From Nocardioides sp. HDW12B (lineage in GTDB: Bacteria; Actinomycetota; Actinomycetes; Propionibacteriales; Nocardioidaceae), in contig NZ_CP049867.1 in the NCBI RefSeq assembly GCF_011299595.1, positions 3,286,001 through 3,350,000 on the forward strand: a stretch of DNA of 64,000 nt, in the 5' to 3' direction. Position numbers and translations under genes: made by a program. This document shows positions 63,573 to 64,000 of this stretch, in pieces. Below the pieces are notes generated by a model. That model worked only from the letters and a program-made list of their open reading frames with translations. It was not told the DNA's origin and searched no databases. Numbering within the stretch: position 1 is the first letter of the stretch; each line of letters starts with the position of its first letter.

Positions 63573-63710
63573 GGTCTGGTTCCTCTCACCAGGTCGTGGT
63601 CAACGGCCGCAGAGCGGGCCTGCCACTGATCTCTCCCCGACGCAGGGTCGCGCCGGAGTCGTGCGGGTCGTGCGTGCCGGCCGGAGCCGGAGGGGTTCAG
63701 CGCCGGGGGT

Positions 63711-64000
63711 TCAGCCCTCGACGGTGACACCCATGGAGCGGGCGGTGCCCTCGACGATCTTCATCGCGGCGTCGATGTCGCGCGCGTTGAGGTCGGGCAT
63801 CTTGCCCTCGGCGATCTCGCGCACCTGGTCCTTGGTCAGCTTGCCGACCTTCTCCTTGTGCGGGACGCCGGAGCCCTTGGACAGGCCGGCGGCCTTCTTG
63901 ATGAGCTCGGCGGCCGGGGGCGTCTTGGTGACGAAGGTGAAGCTGCGGTCCTCGTAGATGGTGATCTCGACGGGGATGACCTGGCCGCGCTGCTGCTCGG
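63711..64000 (-). CDS. rplK: 50S ribosomal protein L11 (partial, start beyond right edge)
   Basis: The C-terminal ~96 residues are present: [17 protein letters not shown], then [21 protein letters not shown], and [29 protein letters not shown] to the stop. This is the rRNA-binding domain of L11. The N-terminal thiostrepton-region domain lies outside the window. 138 bases separate it from rplA. Confidence 0.96.
   Translation of the reverse strand, partial: EQQRGQVIPVEITIYEDRSFTFVTKTPPAAELIKKAAGLSKGSGVPHKEKVGKLTKDQVREIAEGKMPDLNARDIDAAMKIVEGTARSMGVTVEG

Noticed and set aside
62395-63629. Long overlapping open frames on both strands across 62395-62955 and beyond
   Set aside because: They are Arg/Pro/Gly-rich, lack a Shine-Dalgarno and recognisable domains, and are explained by the GC-rich inverted repeat and by the antisense of rplA.

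Overview
The window is a chromosomal stretch of a very GC-rich actinobacterium. Gene content and protein sequence point to a Nocardioides-like member of the Propionibacteriales: short adenylate kinase, zinc-type S14, a mce lipid-import operon carrying its own ATPase, a TTG-started rpoB of 1161 codons, and many leaderless genes with a TAnnnT box 6-7 bases before the start codon. The genus is my inference. No tRNA, rRNA, CRISPR array, prophage or insertion sequence was recognised.

Layout from left to right. (1) 1-2219, minus: an OpuC-type osmolyte (glycine betaine/choline) ABC transporter, cut by the left edge. (2) 2345-6585, minus: cystathionine beta-synthase, then map, adk and secY. (3) 6751-16448, minus: the S10 and spc ribosomal protein operons, transcribed rpsJ to rplO and on into secY-adk-map. 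(4) 16971-25318: an accessory block between rpsJ and tuf, holding a sugar ABC importer without an ATPase, a GH1 beta-glucosidase, a class III aminotransferase, a small membrane protein, trmB and a siderophore-interacting-type flavoprotein. (5) 25446-29825, minus: the str operon rpsL-rpsG-fusA-tuf. (6) 30189-34695, minus: a coupled set of Nudix hydrolase, iron-dependent hydroxyacid-oxoacid transhydrogenase-like enzyme and FAD/Fe-S D-2-hydroxyacid dehydrogenase. (7) 34755-40449: a large BTAD/AAA (AfsR-like) regulator convergent with an MMPL exporter. (8) 40629-48082, minus: rpoB-rpoC. (9) 48386-59582, minus: a complete mce operon (mceG, yrbEA, yrbEB, mceA-F, two mce-associated proteins) placed between rplL and rpoB. 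(10) 59924-64000: rplJ-rplL and rplK-rplA (minus), separated by a plus-strand DnaB-like RecA-fold ATPase and a striking inverted-repeat element.

The window is therefore the ribosome and RNA polymerase backbone of the cell, transcribed right to left, interrupted by metabolic and transport modules. Several intergenic structures stand out. A 320-base inverted repeat at 62435-62754 has four hairpins of the form CGTCG-N4-CGACG in its core. Four heptamers at 11/11/12-base spacing lie upstream of the MMPL gene and resemble SARP/AfsR or OmpR-type sites. An identical 23-base element lies in the leaders of both the S10 and str operons. A related inverted-repeat motif flanks cbs on both sides, and a 27-codon micro-ORF bridges mceB and mceC through two ATGA overlaps. 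Functions come from motifs and remembered family knowledge. No database search was possible.
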